From SFDP01 sp051653625 (lineage in GTDB: Bacteria > Bacillota > Clostridia > Lachnospirales > Lachnospiraceae): a stretch of DNA of 46,239 nucleotides. Both the position numbers and the translations under genes were made by a program. The notes beneath the pieces are model-generated. The model ran no database searches, was not told the DNA's origin, and worked only from the letters and a program-made list of their open reading frames with translations. Location of the stretch: NCBI GenBank assembly GCA_051653625.1, contig JBOFWM010000123.1:1-46239 (forward strand), written 5' to 3'. Below are positions 32,776 through 40,955 of the stretch, one piece after another. The first letter of the stretch is position 1; each line of letters begins with the position of its first letter.

Positions 32776-33561
32776 TTAATTATATTTATCATATGTATTT
32801 TTAGCATCTCTTATTAATTTGTTAAAAGCATCAGCATCCCAAGCGCTTCGTCCTGTAAAAAGTCCATCAATTGATGGTTGGATGATTAGTTCGTTTGCAT
32901 TACTTGGATTAACGCTACCACCATAAAGTACAGGAATAGAAGTTGCGCTTTCACCAAAAATTTCTTTTAAACAAAGCTTGATTTCTTGATGCATTTTTTC
33001 GGCATAATCTGCAGTAGCTGGAATACCATTTATTCCAATTGACCAAACTGGTTCATAAGCAACCCATATTTTTGAAATCTGTTCTTGAGGTACATTATGA
33101 AATCCAATTTTGAGTTGTGAACGTAAAACTTCTGTACTAATTCCGTACTCTTTTTCTTCTGCTGTTTCACCAATACATAGTAAAGCTGTAAAGCCATGGT
33201 TTAGTGCAGCTTTTACTTTTCTATTTTCATCAATATCTGTTTCTCCAAATATATGACGTCTTTCAGAGTGACCAATCATAATAAGATTTAATCCTAATTC
33301 TTTGATCATTATAGGAGAAATTTCACCTGTGAATTGTCCCTCGTCTTCCCAACACATATTTTGTGCACCTAATTGTATGTAATTTTGGTTAATACAATTA
33401 ACTGCATTGCTCAATGTAGTGTAGGATGGGATTACAAAGAGCTTGATTTCATCGCGACTAATGTCTTTTGTATTATGTTCAAGCTTTTGTAAATAATCAG
33501 TTGTTTCTTTGATTGTCTTATACATTTTTAAATTTGTCCCAAAAAGTAATTTTTTTGCCAT
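32776..33561 (-). CDS. tpiA: Triosephosphate isomerase family protein
   Basis: The 261-residue protein has the TIM residues Asn10/Lys12 (G-T-N-L-K-M-Y-K), catalytic His in M-I-G-H-S-E-R-R, catalytic Glu in V-A-Y-E-P-V-W-S-I-G and the phosphate loop L-Y-G-G-S-V-N. AAAGGAGGT precedes the ATG. It lies in an acid-sugar regulon away from glycolytic genes. It may convert the dihydroxyacetone phosphate made by PdxA2 to glyceraldehyde 3-phosphate, or act as an erythrulose-1-phosphate isomerase (LerI/EryH type). G-T-N-L-K-M-Y instead of the common G-N-W-K-M-N hints at a paralogue. The housekeeping copy would be elsewhere. Confidence 0.88.
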   Translation of the reverse strand: MAKKLLFGTNLKMYKTIKETTDYLQKLEHNTKDISRDEIKLFVIPSYTTLSNAVNCINQNYIQLGAQNMCWEDEGQFTGEISPIMIKELGLNLIMIGHSERRHIFGETDIDENRKVKAALNHGFTALLCIGETAEEKEYGISTEVLRSQLKIGFHNVPQEQISKIWVAYEPVWSIGINGIPATADYAEKMHQEIKLCLKEIFGESATSIPVLYGGSVNPSNANELIIQPSIDGLFTGRSAWDADAFNKLIRDAKNTYDKYN

Positions 33562-33635
33562 GTAAACCTCCTTTATTTTTATTTATTTTAGCATTAGTAT
33601 TATAAAATCACAATAGAAAAATGAAAAAAATAAAA

Positions 33636-33653
33636 AACGAAAACAAACGAAAG
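33636..33653. promoter_or_regulatory. DeoR-type operator copy on the tpiA side
   Basis: AACGAAAACAAACGAAAG matches the copy at 33794-33811 in 17 of 18 positions. It contains two ACGAAA repeats in tandem, as in operators of DeoR/GlpR-type regulators of sugar genes. It lies 75 bases upstream of the tpiA ATG. Confidence 0.65.
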
Positions 33654-33743
33654 AATAAAAGGAAGTATTTGTGCTAAATGTATAAAAAAAGATTGGCATA
33701 AATATAAACTATGACAGTTTTGACGTAATATAAAAAATAATAC

Positions 33744-33772
33744 TTGAATAAAATATTAAAATAACATAAAAT
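33744..33772 (+). promoter_or_regulatory. Likely pdxA2 promoter
   Basis: TTGAAT (33744-33749) and TAAAAT (33767-33772) are 17 bases apart. The operator copy at 33794-33811 lies just downstream, where a bound repressor would block transcription. Confidence 0.5.
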
Positions 33773-33793
33773 AATAATCAGAAAATGAAAAAT

Positions 33794-33811
33794 AACGAAA
33801 GCAAACGAAAG
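33794..33811. promoter_or_regulatory. DeoR-type operator copy on the pdxA2 side
   Basis: AACGAAAGCAAACGAAAG is a near copy of the box at 33636-33653, in the same orientation. It ends 10 bases before the pdxA2 start codon. The DeoR-family gene at 37886 is the obvious candidate regulator. Confidence 0.65.
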
Positions 33812-33821
33812 GAAAAACGAA

Positions 33822-34823
33822 ATGTATAGACCAATTACAGCATTAACAATGGGGGATCCAGCAGGTATAGGGCCTGAAATATGTGTGGGAACAATGTTAG
33901 ATAAAGAAATTCATGAAATGTGTAGACCGTTTATGATTGGAAGTATTGCAATTATGGATAAGGCTGCAAAAGTATTAGGAAAGGAATTAAAATATAATAA
34001 AATAGAGGAACCTACAGAAGCAAAATTTGAATATGGCACGATTGATATTATTGAAACTGGAAATTATGATACTAATTCTATTGAATGGGGAAAAGAGCAA
34101 ACTTTAGCAGGACAAATGGCGATTGATTTTATTATGAAATCTATTGAATTTGGAATGGAAGGAAAAGTAGATGCGGTATCTACTGCACCAATACACAAAG
34201 GAGCAATCAAATTAGTGGGTGTGAAAGAACCAGGTCACACAGAAATTTATCAAAATGTAACAAAATCAGAATATGCACTTACTATGTTTTCGTGTCATAA
34301 ATTAAGAGTATTTTTTGTGAGTCGCCATATGTCATTAATTGATGCGTGTAAATATGCAACAAAAGATGTTGTTTTACAAAATATAAAATATATTGACAAG
34401 GAATTGAAAAAAGTGGGATTAGAGAATCCACTTATTGCAGTTGCTGGATTAAATCCACATAACGGCGATAATGGACTATTTGGAAGAGAAGAAATTGATG
34501 AGTTAGAACCAGCAGTAAAGGCAGCACAAGAAATGGGGATTAATGCAGTAGGACCATGTCCAGCGGATTCTGTTTTTAATATTGGAAAGTCAGGAAAATA
34601 TGACGCAATCTTATCTTTATATCATGATCAAGGACATATTGCTTGTAAAACATTAGATTTTGAAAAATCAGTTACACTAACATTTGGATTGCCATTTATA
34701 AGAAGCTCTGTAGATCATGGTACGGCATTTGATATTGCAGGGAAAGGGATTGCAGGAGCTGTTAGTATGATAGAATCTACAAAGGTTGTTTCGGAGTATG
34801 CTGCAAGACAACATAAAAAATAG
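33822..34823 (+). CDS. pdxA2: PdxA-family dehydrogenase (4-phospho-threonate/erythronate type)
   Basis: The 333-residue protein begins with the PdxA signature T-M-G-D-P-A-G-I-G-P-E and has A-P-I-H-K-G, G-H-T-E-I-Y, A-G-L-N-P-H-N-G-D-N-G and L-Y-H-D-Q-G-H (metal-binding His/Asp residues). PdxA oxidises 4-phosphohydroxy-threonine in vitamin B6 synthesis, but the copy beside a DUF1537 kinase is PdxA2. That enzyme oxidatively decarboxylates 4-phospho-D-threonate (or -erythronate) to dihydroxyacetone phosphate. No other pyridoxine genes are nearby, supporting PdxA2. It leads a pdxA2-kinase-permease operon. Confidence 0.9.
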   Translation: MYRPITALTMGDPAGIGPEICVGTMLDKEIHEMCRPFMIGSIAIMDKAAKVLGKELKYNKIEEPTEAKFEYGTIDIIETGNYDTNSIEWGKEQTLAGQMAIDFIMKSIEFGMEGKVDAVSTAPIHKGAIKLVGVKEPGHTEIYQNVTKSEYALTMFSCHKLRVFFVSRHMSLIDACKYATKDVVLQNIKYIDKELKKVGLENPLIAVAGLNPHNGDNGLFGREEIDELEPAVKAAQEMGINAVGPCPADSVFNIGKSGKYDAILSLYHDQGHIACKTLDFEKSVTLTFGLPFIRSSVDHGTAFDIAGKGIAGAVSMIESTKVVSEYAARQHKK

Positions 34824-34865
34824 AAGGAATTATTCTAAAATATATAGTATTGGAGGGAAAATTAA

Positions 34866-36206
34866 ATGCCTATTATTGGAGGAGTGGCAGATGATTTAAC
34901 AGGTGCAACAACTACAGGGGTTGTGCTTGCAAGGTCAAAAGCCAGAACGGCAGTCTTTTTTAATGAAGAAGCAGCACTAAATGGAAAGAATACAGATCAA
35001 CTAGATGCAATCATTATTAGTAGTAATAGTAGAGCACTTCCATGTGATGAAGCATATGAAAAAGTAAAGTCTGCTACATTAGCATTAAAAAAAATGGAAG
35101 TAAAATATTATCAAAAGAGAATTGATACTACTTGTCGCGGAGGTATTGGAATTGAGATTGATGCAATGCTAGATCAGCTGGAAGATACTATTGCTATTGT
35201 TGTACCAGCAATGCCACAATCAAGAAGAATTTTAGTGGGAGGATATTCTGTGATTGATGGAGTTGCATTAATAAATACTCCAGTAGCTCAAGATGTTAGA
35301 ACGCCTGTAAAAGAAAATTATATTCCAAGATTATTAGCTGAACAAACTCGAAGAAATGTTGGATTGATTACACTAGATCAGGTGTTAGCTGGGACGGAAG
35401 CAATTAAGAATAGTTTAATAAAACAAAAGGAGAAAGGGAATGAAGTAATAGTAATAGATGCAATTTCTATTGAAGATGTTAATGCTATTGCAAAATCATG
35501 TGTAGAATTAGAGTGGAATATATTATCTGTAGATCCTGGACCATTCACAAGTAAACTTGCATATAATCGTAATATTATTAAAGAGGAAGAAGAAAATGTA
35601 CCACAAGGTAGTGTGGATGAAGCTGGAAAAACAGTAATTATTGCAGCAGGAAGTGCAACGCCTGTTACAAAAAAACAAATGGAAATATTGACTGCCGATA
35701 AACGACATAGACGAATAAGTGTTGAACCATTGCCATTAATAGAAGGTGGAGATAAGGCGATAAAAGAGGCACAGAAAGCAATTGAAAAGGGTATAGAATT
35801 ATTGAATTCTGAAAATCAACCAAGAGCTATTTTATTTGAAACGGCATTACATGGGGATGTACTTGATCTTGATGAAGAAGATAGCAAAAGAGGGTATGCA
35901 AATGGAATGAGTGCTGATCGTATTAATGCAGGATTAGGAACCATAGTTTCAAATTTATTAGAGACTGTAGGACGGGAAAAAATTGCAGGTCTTTATACAA
36001 CAGGTGGAGATACTATGGTAAATGTTTGCTATCAACTAGGGGTAGAGTGTCTTGAAATGTTAGATTATGTAATACCACAAACAGATGTTACAAGGCTTAT
36101 CGGAAAATATGATGGTTTGCCAGCAATAGGAAAAGGTGGACTTACAGGTAAAGATGATACAGCTTGTGAAATTGTGAATCGATTATTTAGAGAAAATCTA
36201 AGATAG
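34866..36206 (+). CDS. dtnK: Four-carbon acid sugar kinase (DUF1537 family)
   Basis: The 446-residue protein starts G-G-V-A-D-D-L-T-G-A, the sugar-binding D-D-x-T-G motif, and has the nucleotide-binding C-terminal part with T-G-G-D-T and a K-G-G-L-T-G-K-D-D end. DUF1537 proteins phosphorylate C4 sugar acids at O4; with PdxA2 next door the likely substrate is D-threonate or D-erythronate. GGAGGG precedes ATG 34866. The symbol dtnK assumes D-threonate; exact specificity cannot be read from sequence. Confidence 0.9.
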   Translation: MPIIGGVADDLTGATTTGVVLARSKARTAVFFNEEAALNGKNTDQLDAIIISSNSRALPCDEAYEKVKSATLALKKMEVKYYQKRIDTTCRGGIGIEIDAMLDQLEDTIAIVVPAMPQSRRILVGGYSVIDGVALINTPVAQDVRTPVKENYIPRLLAEQTRRNVGLITLDQVLAGTEAIKNSLIKQKEKGNEVIVIDAISIEDVNAIAKSCVELEWNILSVDPGPFTSKLAYNRNIIKEEEENVPQGSVDEAGKTVIIAAGSATPVTKKQMEILTADKRHRRISVEPLPLIEGGDKAIKEAQKAIEKGIELLNSENQPRAILFETALHGDVLDLDEEDSKRGYANGMSADRINAGLGTIVSNLLETVGREKIAGLYTTGGDTMVNVCYQLGVECLEMLDYVIPQTDVTRLIGKYDGLPAIGKGGLTGKDDTACEIVNRLFRENLR

Positions 36207-36230
36207 TTTAAAAGAGAAGGGGTAATAAAA

Positions 36231-37244
36231 ATGGATGAAAATAAAGAAAAAAAACATGTAGATCTTGATTTATTAAATAAAATGAAAAATATGCCAGGTG
36301 GATTAGTTATTATACCACTTTTGATTGCAGTAGCACTTGCTACATTCTGTCCACAAGTATTTCAAATTGGAGGATATGTAACAGCATTGTTTTATGATGG
36401 TAATGCAGCGATGATGGGATTGTTTCTAATTGTATGTGGATCAACAATCAATGTAAAACAAGTAGGATTACCTTTATATAAAGGTGTTGCTATGACAGGT
36501 ATGAAGCTTATTTTAGGTATATTGTTAGGTTTGTTGGTTGGTAAACTATGCGGACCAGAAGGATTTTTGGGATTAACACCTTTTGTTATTATTGCAGCTA
36601 TTACAAATTCTAATGGCTCTTTATATATTTCATTATCATCACAATTTGGAAATGCTTCAGATACAGGTGCAATTTCTATTCTATCTATTAATGATGGTCC
36701 GTTTTTTACGCTTGTAGCACTCGGAGCTACTGGCCTTGCATCTATACCATTCATGAGTATGGTTGCGGTACTAGTTCCATTATTGATTGGATTTATTTGG
36801 GGGAATTTAGATGCAGAATTTAGAAAAACTTGTAGAACAGCACAACCAATTATCACATTTTTTATGACAATATCAATTGGTTCAAAAACTGATATTTCTA
36901 CGTTAGTAAGAGCTGGTTTATCAGGAATCTTATTAGGGTTAATTTCAGCGGCTACTGCTGTAATATTCTTTTTAGTATTTAATATTTTATTACCTAAGAA
37001 AGAAAGAAATGCAATGGGTGCAGCAGTAGGTACAACAGCACTTAATTCAGCACAAACACCAGCAGCAGTTGCAGCAGCGGACCCTTCAATGGCAGGATAT
37101 GTAGATATGGCAACAGCACAATGTGCAACAGCTTCAGTAATTACATTATTCTTATGTCCATTTATTACAGCGGCATTTGATAGATATATGCGAAAGAATA
37201 AAAAAGGAATTTATTCACCAGAAGGATGGGCATACAAAGCATAG
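36231..37244 (+). CDS. kdgT: KdgT-family sugar acid permease
   Basis: The 337-residue, strongly hydrophobic protein has about 10 membrane segments and the KdgT family pattern (M-K-N-M-P-G-G-L at about 17-24, G-S-x-I-N-V-K-Q near 80, T-N-S-N-G-S-L-Y near 125 and A-T-A-Q-C-A-T-A-S near the end). KdgT imports 2-keto-3-deoxygluconate with protons. In this operon the likely cargo is instead the C4 acid sugar used by the kinase, although 2-keto-3-deoxygluconate uptake would also fit the nearby hexuronate genes. AGAAGGGG precedes ATG 36231. It is last in the operon before a hairpin terminator. Confidence 0.88.
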   Translation: MDENKEKKHVDLDLLNKMKNMPGGLVIIPLLIAVALATFCPQVFQIGGYVTALFYDGNAAMMGLFLIVCGSTINVKQVGLPLYKGVAMTGMKLILGILLGLLVGKLCGPEGFLGLTPFVIIAAITNSNGSLYISLSSQFGNASDTGAISILSINDGPFFTLVALGATGLASIPFMSMVAVLVPLLIGFIWGNLDAEFRKTCRTAQPIITFFMTISIGSKTDISTLVRAGLSGILLGLISAATAVIFFLVFNILLPKKERNAMGAAVGTTALNSAQTPAAVAAADPSMAGYVDMATAQCATASVITLFLCPFITAAFDRYMRKNKKGIYSPEGWAYKA

Positions 37245-37283
37245 AGTACATATTATTAGTTGAAGTGAAATGAAAAAATAGAA

Positions 37284-37325
37284 AAAAGTCCTCATATATG
37301 TTATATTCATGTTGAGGGCTTTTTC
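37284..37325 (+). terminator. Terminator of the acid-sugar operon
   Basis: AGTCCTCA (37287-37294) pairs with TGAGGGCT (37313-37320), with one wobble, followed by five Ts. Confidence 0.65.
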
Positions 37326-37355
37326 GCTATTTAAAAATAAAGGAGAATATTTAGT

Positions 37356-37859
37356 ATGAAGGAAAAATTAGAAGTTAAAATGACACATAATGCATTGTAT
37401 GATTTTTTGTTATATCATACCTATTCAAAGTTTACTGGCTTTTTAACAAATGTACTTGGGATGGCAGTAGTGTTTATGGGAATTATTATGTTTTTTATTA
37501 GAGAAATAACGATTATATATTTGCTATTTTATATTTTGGCAGGGATAGCTTTTTTGTCGTATACACCATTGTTACTATGGTTTAGGGCAAAAAAACAAGT
37601 AGAAAAAAATCCAGAATTTATAGAAAGTGTAGAATATATTTTTGCAGACGATGGTATTGAAGAAGTAAGAAATCAGAGTAGTAGAAATTACGCTTGGGAA
37701 GAAATAGAAAAAATTGTATCAACTCCTAAAACGATTGGAATATATTATGGAGAAGAACAAGCTATGATTTTTCCTAAAGAATCTTTTGGAACACAATTTA
37801 ATAGTATTATGAAAATTATTATAGAGCATATACCAAGAGATAAAGTGAAGATTCGTTAG
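37356..37859 (+). CDS. YcxB-like membrane protein
   Basis: The 167-residue protein has two adjacent membrane helices (about 30-50 and 54-76) and a soluble C-terminal domain. The segment Y-I-F-A-D-D-G-I-E-E-V and the Y-A-W-E-E-I-E-K-I-V-S-T-P-K-T-I-G-I-Y-Y-G strand pattern are typical of the YcxB-like (PH-like) domain of Firmicutes. Function is not known. AAGGAG precedes ATG 37356. It is 26 bases from the DeoR gene, so the two may share a transcript. Confidence 0.7.
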   Translation: MKEKLEVKMTHNALYDFLLYHTYSKFTGFLTNVLGMAVVFMGIIMFFIREITIIYLLFYILAGIAFLSYTPLLLWFRAKKQVEKNPEFIESVEYIFADDGIEEVRNQSSRNYAWEEIEKIVSTPKTIGIYYGEEQAMIFPKESFGTQFNSIMKIIIEHIPRDKVKIR

Positions 37860-37885
37860 AAATAATTTAAAAGGGTGGGATTTGT

Positions 37886-38671
37886 ATGCAAGAAAGAAGG
37901 CAAGAGATTCTTCGATTACTTGAGGGGAATGGTAGAGTAAAAGTATGTGAATTAAGCAGAGAATTTAAATGTTCTGAGGTGACAATTCGAAGTGATATTC
38001 GTGCGATGGAACAAGAGGGTTTTCTTATAAGAACACATGGAGGAGCACTTCCGATTGAAGAACGAAAAATAAAAAGAAAATATGATGCGGAAAGTATTTA
38101 TAGATATCAAAAACAAAAGAGGGAAATAGCTGCATGTGCTTATGAGTATATTAAAGATAGGGATACAATTATTATTGATGATGCATCTAGTAGTTTTTAT
38201 TTAGCAGAATTTATAAAGAGACATTCGGAAAAACAACTTGCTGTTGTTACAAATTCTCTTCTTGTTGGAAATGAATTAGCACATGTAAACCATGTACAGT
38301 TATTTATGATTGGTGGTCAAGTTGGTGGAAATCAAGCAGCAACATTGGGAGATACTGCGGTACAGAATTTGAAAAATATTCGAGTGGATCGAGCGTTTAT
38401 AGGTGTACATGGGATAAATTTTGATGTTGGTATTACATCTATTGGATCGCCTCAAATGCAAGTGAAACAAGCAATTTTAAAAAGTGCAGATAAAACGTAT
38501 GTGCTAGCAGATAGTAAAAAATTTGGAGGGGGATATCTTCAAGTTATATGTCCTTTAAAAGATATTTATAAAGTTATTACAGATCGAAATATTAAAGAAG
38601 GATATATTTATGATGCGGAAAAAGCAAATCTTTCTTTAGTGATTGCAAAAAATATACTCGAGTATTCTTAG
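37886..38671 (+). CDS. DeoR-family transcriptional regulator
   Basis: The 261-residue protein has the DeoR N-terminal winged HTH (R-R-Q-E-I-L-R-L-L-E-G-N-G-R-V-K-V then C-S-E-V-T-I-R-S-D-I-R and R-T-H-G-G-A) and the C-terminal sugar-phosphate-sensing DeoRC domain (I-I-I-D-D-A-S-S-S, G-D-T-A-V-Q, K-T-Y-V-L-A-D-S-K-K-F). It most likely represses the divergent tpiA-rpiB and pdxA2 operons through the twin AACGAAARCAAACGAAAG boxes and is released by a phosphorylated C4 intermediate. This link is inferred from proximity and box type. Confidence 0.9.
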   Translation: MQERRQEILRLLEGNGRVKVCELSREFKCSEVTIRSDIRAMEQEGFLIRTHGGALPIEERKIKRKYDAESIYRYQKQKREIAACAYEYIKDRDTIIIDDASSSFYLAEFIKRHSEKQLAVVTNSLLVGNELAHVNHVQLFMIGGQVGGNQAATLGDTAVQNLKNIRVDRAFIGVHGINFDVGITSIGSPQMQVKQAILKSADKTYVLADSKKFGGGYLQVICPLKDIYKVITDRNIKEGYIYDAEKANLSLVIAKNILEYS

Positions 38672-38699
38672 TAATAAATTAAGAATACTCGAGTATATT
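38651..38699. terminator. Long perfect bidirectional terminator hairpin
   Basis: A perfect 20-bp stem (38651-38670 with 38680-38699, core ATACTCGAGTATTC) has a nine-base loop. Its left arm lies within the last codons of the DeoR gene (stop at 38669-38671). It serves the convergent DeoR and buk transcripts. Confidence 0.85.
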
Positions 38700-38718
38700 T
38701 ATATAAAAAATTGAAAAT

Positions 38719-39786
38719 CTAATAAGTAGCAGATTCTTCTTCTCCGTTTAGTACGCGAAGACCGCCTTGAACTAAAGCAAGTAATTCATCTTCACCAGGA
38801 TAAACTGTAAAAGGAGCAATCCATTCACTAGCTTCTTTTAAATCATCTATTACATTTTTTGAATATGCAATTCCGCCTGTTACAATAATTTGATCTACTT
38901 TACCTTTTAAAACACAAGCCATAGAACCAATATCTTTTACAACTTGGAAAATAAAAGCATCATAAATATCTTTCGCAAATGCATCTCCCTCAGCAACTTT
39001 TGCATTTACATCACGCATATCATTTGTACCAAGATATGCATTAAATCCACCGTTACCTACAAATTTTTTGTATAGCTCAGCTTCGCTATATTTTCCACTA
39101 AAACACATTTTAATCAAAGCACCGCTTGGAGCGCTTCCAGCTCGTTCAGGAGAAAAAGCACCGTCTCCATCAAGTGCATTAAATACATCAATTACTTTGC
39201 CAGCTTCATGAGCACCAACAGAAACACCACCACCCATATGAACAACAATTAAGTTAAGCGTATTGTAAGGTGTATTTGTTTCTTTTGCATATCGTTTTGC
39301 AACAGCTTTTTGATTTAAAGCATGGAATACACTTGTTCTTGGAAGTTCAGGAACACCAGAGTAGCGAGCAATATCACATAATTCATCAACAACAACAGGA
39401 TCTACAATATAAGATGGTACACCTATAGAATCAGCAATTTCACGAGCAAGAATTCCGCCTAAATTACTAGCGTGTTGACCTTGAAATCCAATTTTTAAAT
39501 CGTTTAATAATTCATCAGTAACAATATAAGTACCACTTGGAATTGGTTTAAGCATTCCGCCACGCCCAACTACCATATTTAAAGAGTTAATATCAAAATT
39601 TTTCTTAGCTAATAAATCGGTAATAATATCTTTTCTAAAATCCTTTTGATCAAAAATGGTTGAAAACTGTGAAATTTCCGCCGTAGTATGACGTAGTGTT
39701 TCTTCAAATAATAGAGTTTCGTCTTCATAAACACCAATTTTGGTAGAAGTAGAACCTGGATTAATAATTAAGCTTTTAATAGACAT
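38719..39786 (-). CDS. buk: Butyrate kinase
   Basis: Buk transfers phosphate from butyryl phosphate to ADP, yielding butyrate and ATP. The 355-residue protein belongs to the acetate/butyrate kinase family: I-N-P-G-S-T-S-T-K-I-G at the N-terminus, V-G-R-G-G, V-H-M-G-G-G-V-S-V-G and V-T-G-G-I-A-Y-S. It is the second gene of the ptb-buk operon, 22 bases after ptb, with AAAAGGAG before its ATG. It completes the ATP-yielding butyrate route from butyryl-CoA. Confidence 0.95.
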   Translation of the reverse strand: MSIKSLIINPGSTSTKIGVYEDETLLFEETLRHTTAEISQFSTIFDQKDFRKDIITDLLAKKNFDINSLNMVVGRGGMLKPIPSGTYIVTDELLNDLKIGFQGQHASNLGGILAREIADSIGVPSYIVDPVVVDELCDIARYSGVPELPRTSVFHALNQKAVAKRYAKETNTPYNTLNLIVVHMGGGVSVGAHEAGKVIDVFNALDGDGAFSPERAGSAPSGALIKMCFSGKYSEAELYKKFVGNGGFNAYLGTNDMRDVNAKVAEGDAFAKDIYDAFIFQVVKDIGSMACVLKGKVDQIIVTGGIAYSKNVIDDLKEASEWIAPFTVYPGEDELLALVQGGLRVLNGEEESATY

Positions 39787-39808
39787 GGTATTTCTCCTTT
39801 TCTATAAA

Positions 39809-40732
39809 TTATTTGTTTTTATTTTTCATTCCTTCAGCAACAACAGCAGCAACAATGATAGAATTAACTTTTGTTTCAAATGCATCAGAACGTGAAGTTA
39901 AAATAACTGGTGCTTTTGTTCCTGTTAAAATATTACCGTTTTTAACATTTGGTGTGTGAACAAGTGCTTTGTATACAAGATTTCCTGCGTGAATATCTGG
40001 GAATAGTAAAATGTCAGCATCCCCTTGAATAAGACGATCAGTTGCACCTTTATGTTTTGCAGCTTCAGCTTCAATTGCAAGATCTAATGATAAAGGACCA
40101 TCAATGATACAATTTTGAATTAATCCTTCTTTGTTCATTTCTGTTAATTTAGCAGCTTCTACAGTTACAGGCATTTTAGGGTTTACAACTTCAACCGCAG
40201 CAAGTGGTGCAACTTTTGGATTTTCAATACCACATGCATTTGCTACTTCGACATCATTATTGATGATATTTATTTTATCTTCTAAAGTAGGGTATGGAAT
40301 GAATGCAACATCTGATAAAAATAATAGACGATCAATGCCTTCGATATCAAATACACATACATGAGAAAGTGGCTTTCCAGTACGAAGTCCTACTTCTTTA
40401 TCTAATACACTTTTCAAAAAGCCTTTTGTATCTATAAGACCTTTCATATACATATCAGCTTTTCCATCATGAACTAATTTAACAGCAGTTAATGCTGCTT
40501 CATAATCATCTTCTACATGAATAATAGGAAAACTATCAATATTAAATCCACATGAAGCTGCAACATCTTTAATTTTGGTTTCATCACCTACTAAAATAGC
40601 GTCGGCAATATTTCTTTCTTTTGCTGCAACTACAGCTTCTAAAACAGCACTATCTTGGGCAACACCCACAGCTACTGTTTTCATTTCCATTTCGTTAACT
40701 TTTGCAATTAATTCATTAAATGTTTTACTCAT
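39809..40732 (-). CDS. ptb: Phosphate butyryltransferase
   Basis: Ptb converts butyryl-CoA and phosphate to butyryl phosphate. I chose ATG 40732 (GAGGAG upstream), giving 307 residues that begin M-S-K-T-F-N-E-L-I, the family length. The frame is open 80 codons further upstream, but that part reads through the promoter and is not protein-like. Motifs include D-M-Y-M-K-G-L-I-D-T-K-G-F-L, I-I-N-N-D, D-G-P-L-S-L-D-L-A and D-I-L-L-F-P-D-I-H-A-G-N. It is the first gene of ptb-buk. Confidence 0.95.
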   Translation of the reverse strand: MSKTFNELIAKVNEMEMKTVAVGVAQDSAVLEAVVAAKERNIADAILVGDETKIKDVAASCGFNIDSFPIIHVEDDYEAALTAVKLVHDGKADMYMKGLIDTKGFLKSVLDKEVGLRTGKPLSHVCVFDIEGIDRLLFLSDVAFIPYPTLEDKINIINNDVEVANACGIENPKVAPLAAVEVVNPKMPVTVEAAKLTEMNKEGLIQNCIIDGPLSLDLAIEAEAAKHKGATDRLIQGDADILLFPDIHAGNLVYKALVHTPNVKNGNILTGTKAPVILTSRSDAFETKVNSIIVAAVVAEGMKNKNK

Positions 40733-40780
40733 TCGTTTACTCCTCTTATTAATATTATTCGAAAAAATTCCTTCGTTAAA

Positions 40781-40809
40781 ATAATAACACTTTAAAAATG
40801 AAAAATCAA
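40781..40809 (-). promoter_or_regulatory. ptb-buk promoter
   Basis: On the minus strand, TTGATT (40804-40809) and TATTAT (40781-40786) are 17 bases apart, about 50 bases before the ptb ATG. Confidence 0.55.
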
Positions 40810-40868
40810 TAAATATAGTAAGTATTTCATGTTCACAAAAAGTTAAATTTAGATAGCATTCGTGGTAG

Positions 40869-40897
40869 TTGAATAAATATAAGAAATCTGTTACAAT
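40869..40897 (+). promoter_or_regulatory. secA promoter
   Basis: TTGAAT (40869-40874) and TACAAT (40892-40897) are 17 bases apart, about 60 bases before the secA ATG. It is back to back with the ptb promoter. Confidence 0.6.
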
Positions 40898-40955
40898 ATC
40901 CTTTGAATTTCTAGCGAAAAAAGTAGCTATAAAAAGGAAGGCATGGTTATTAATT

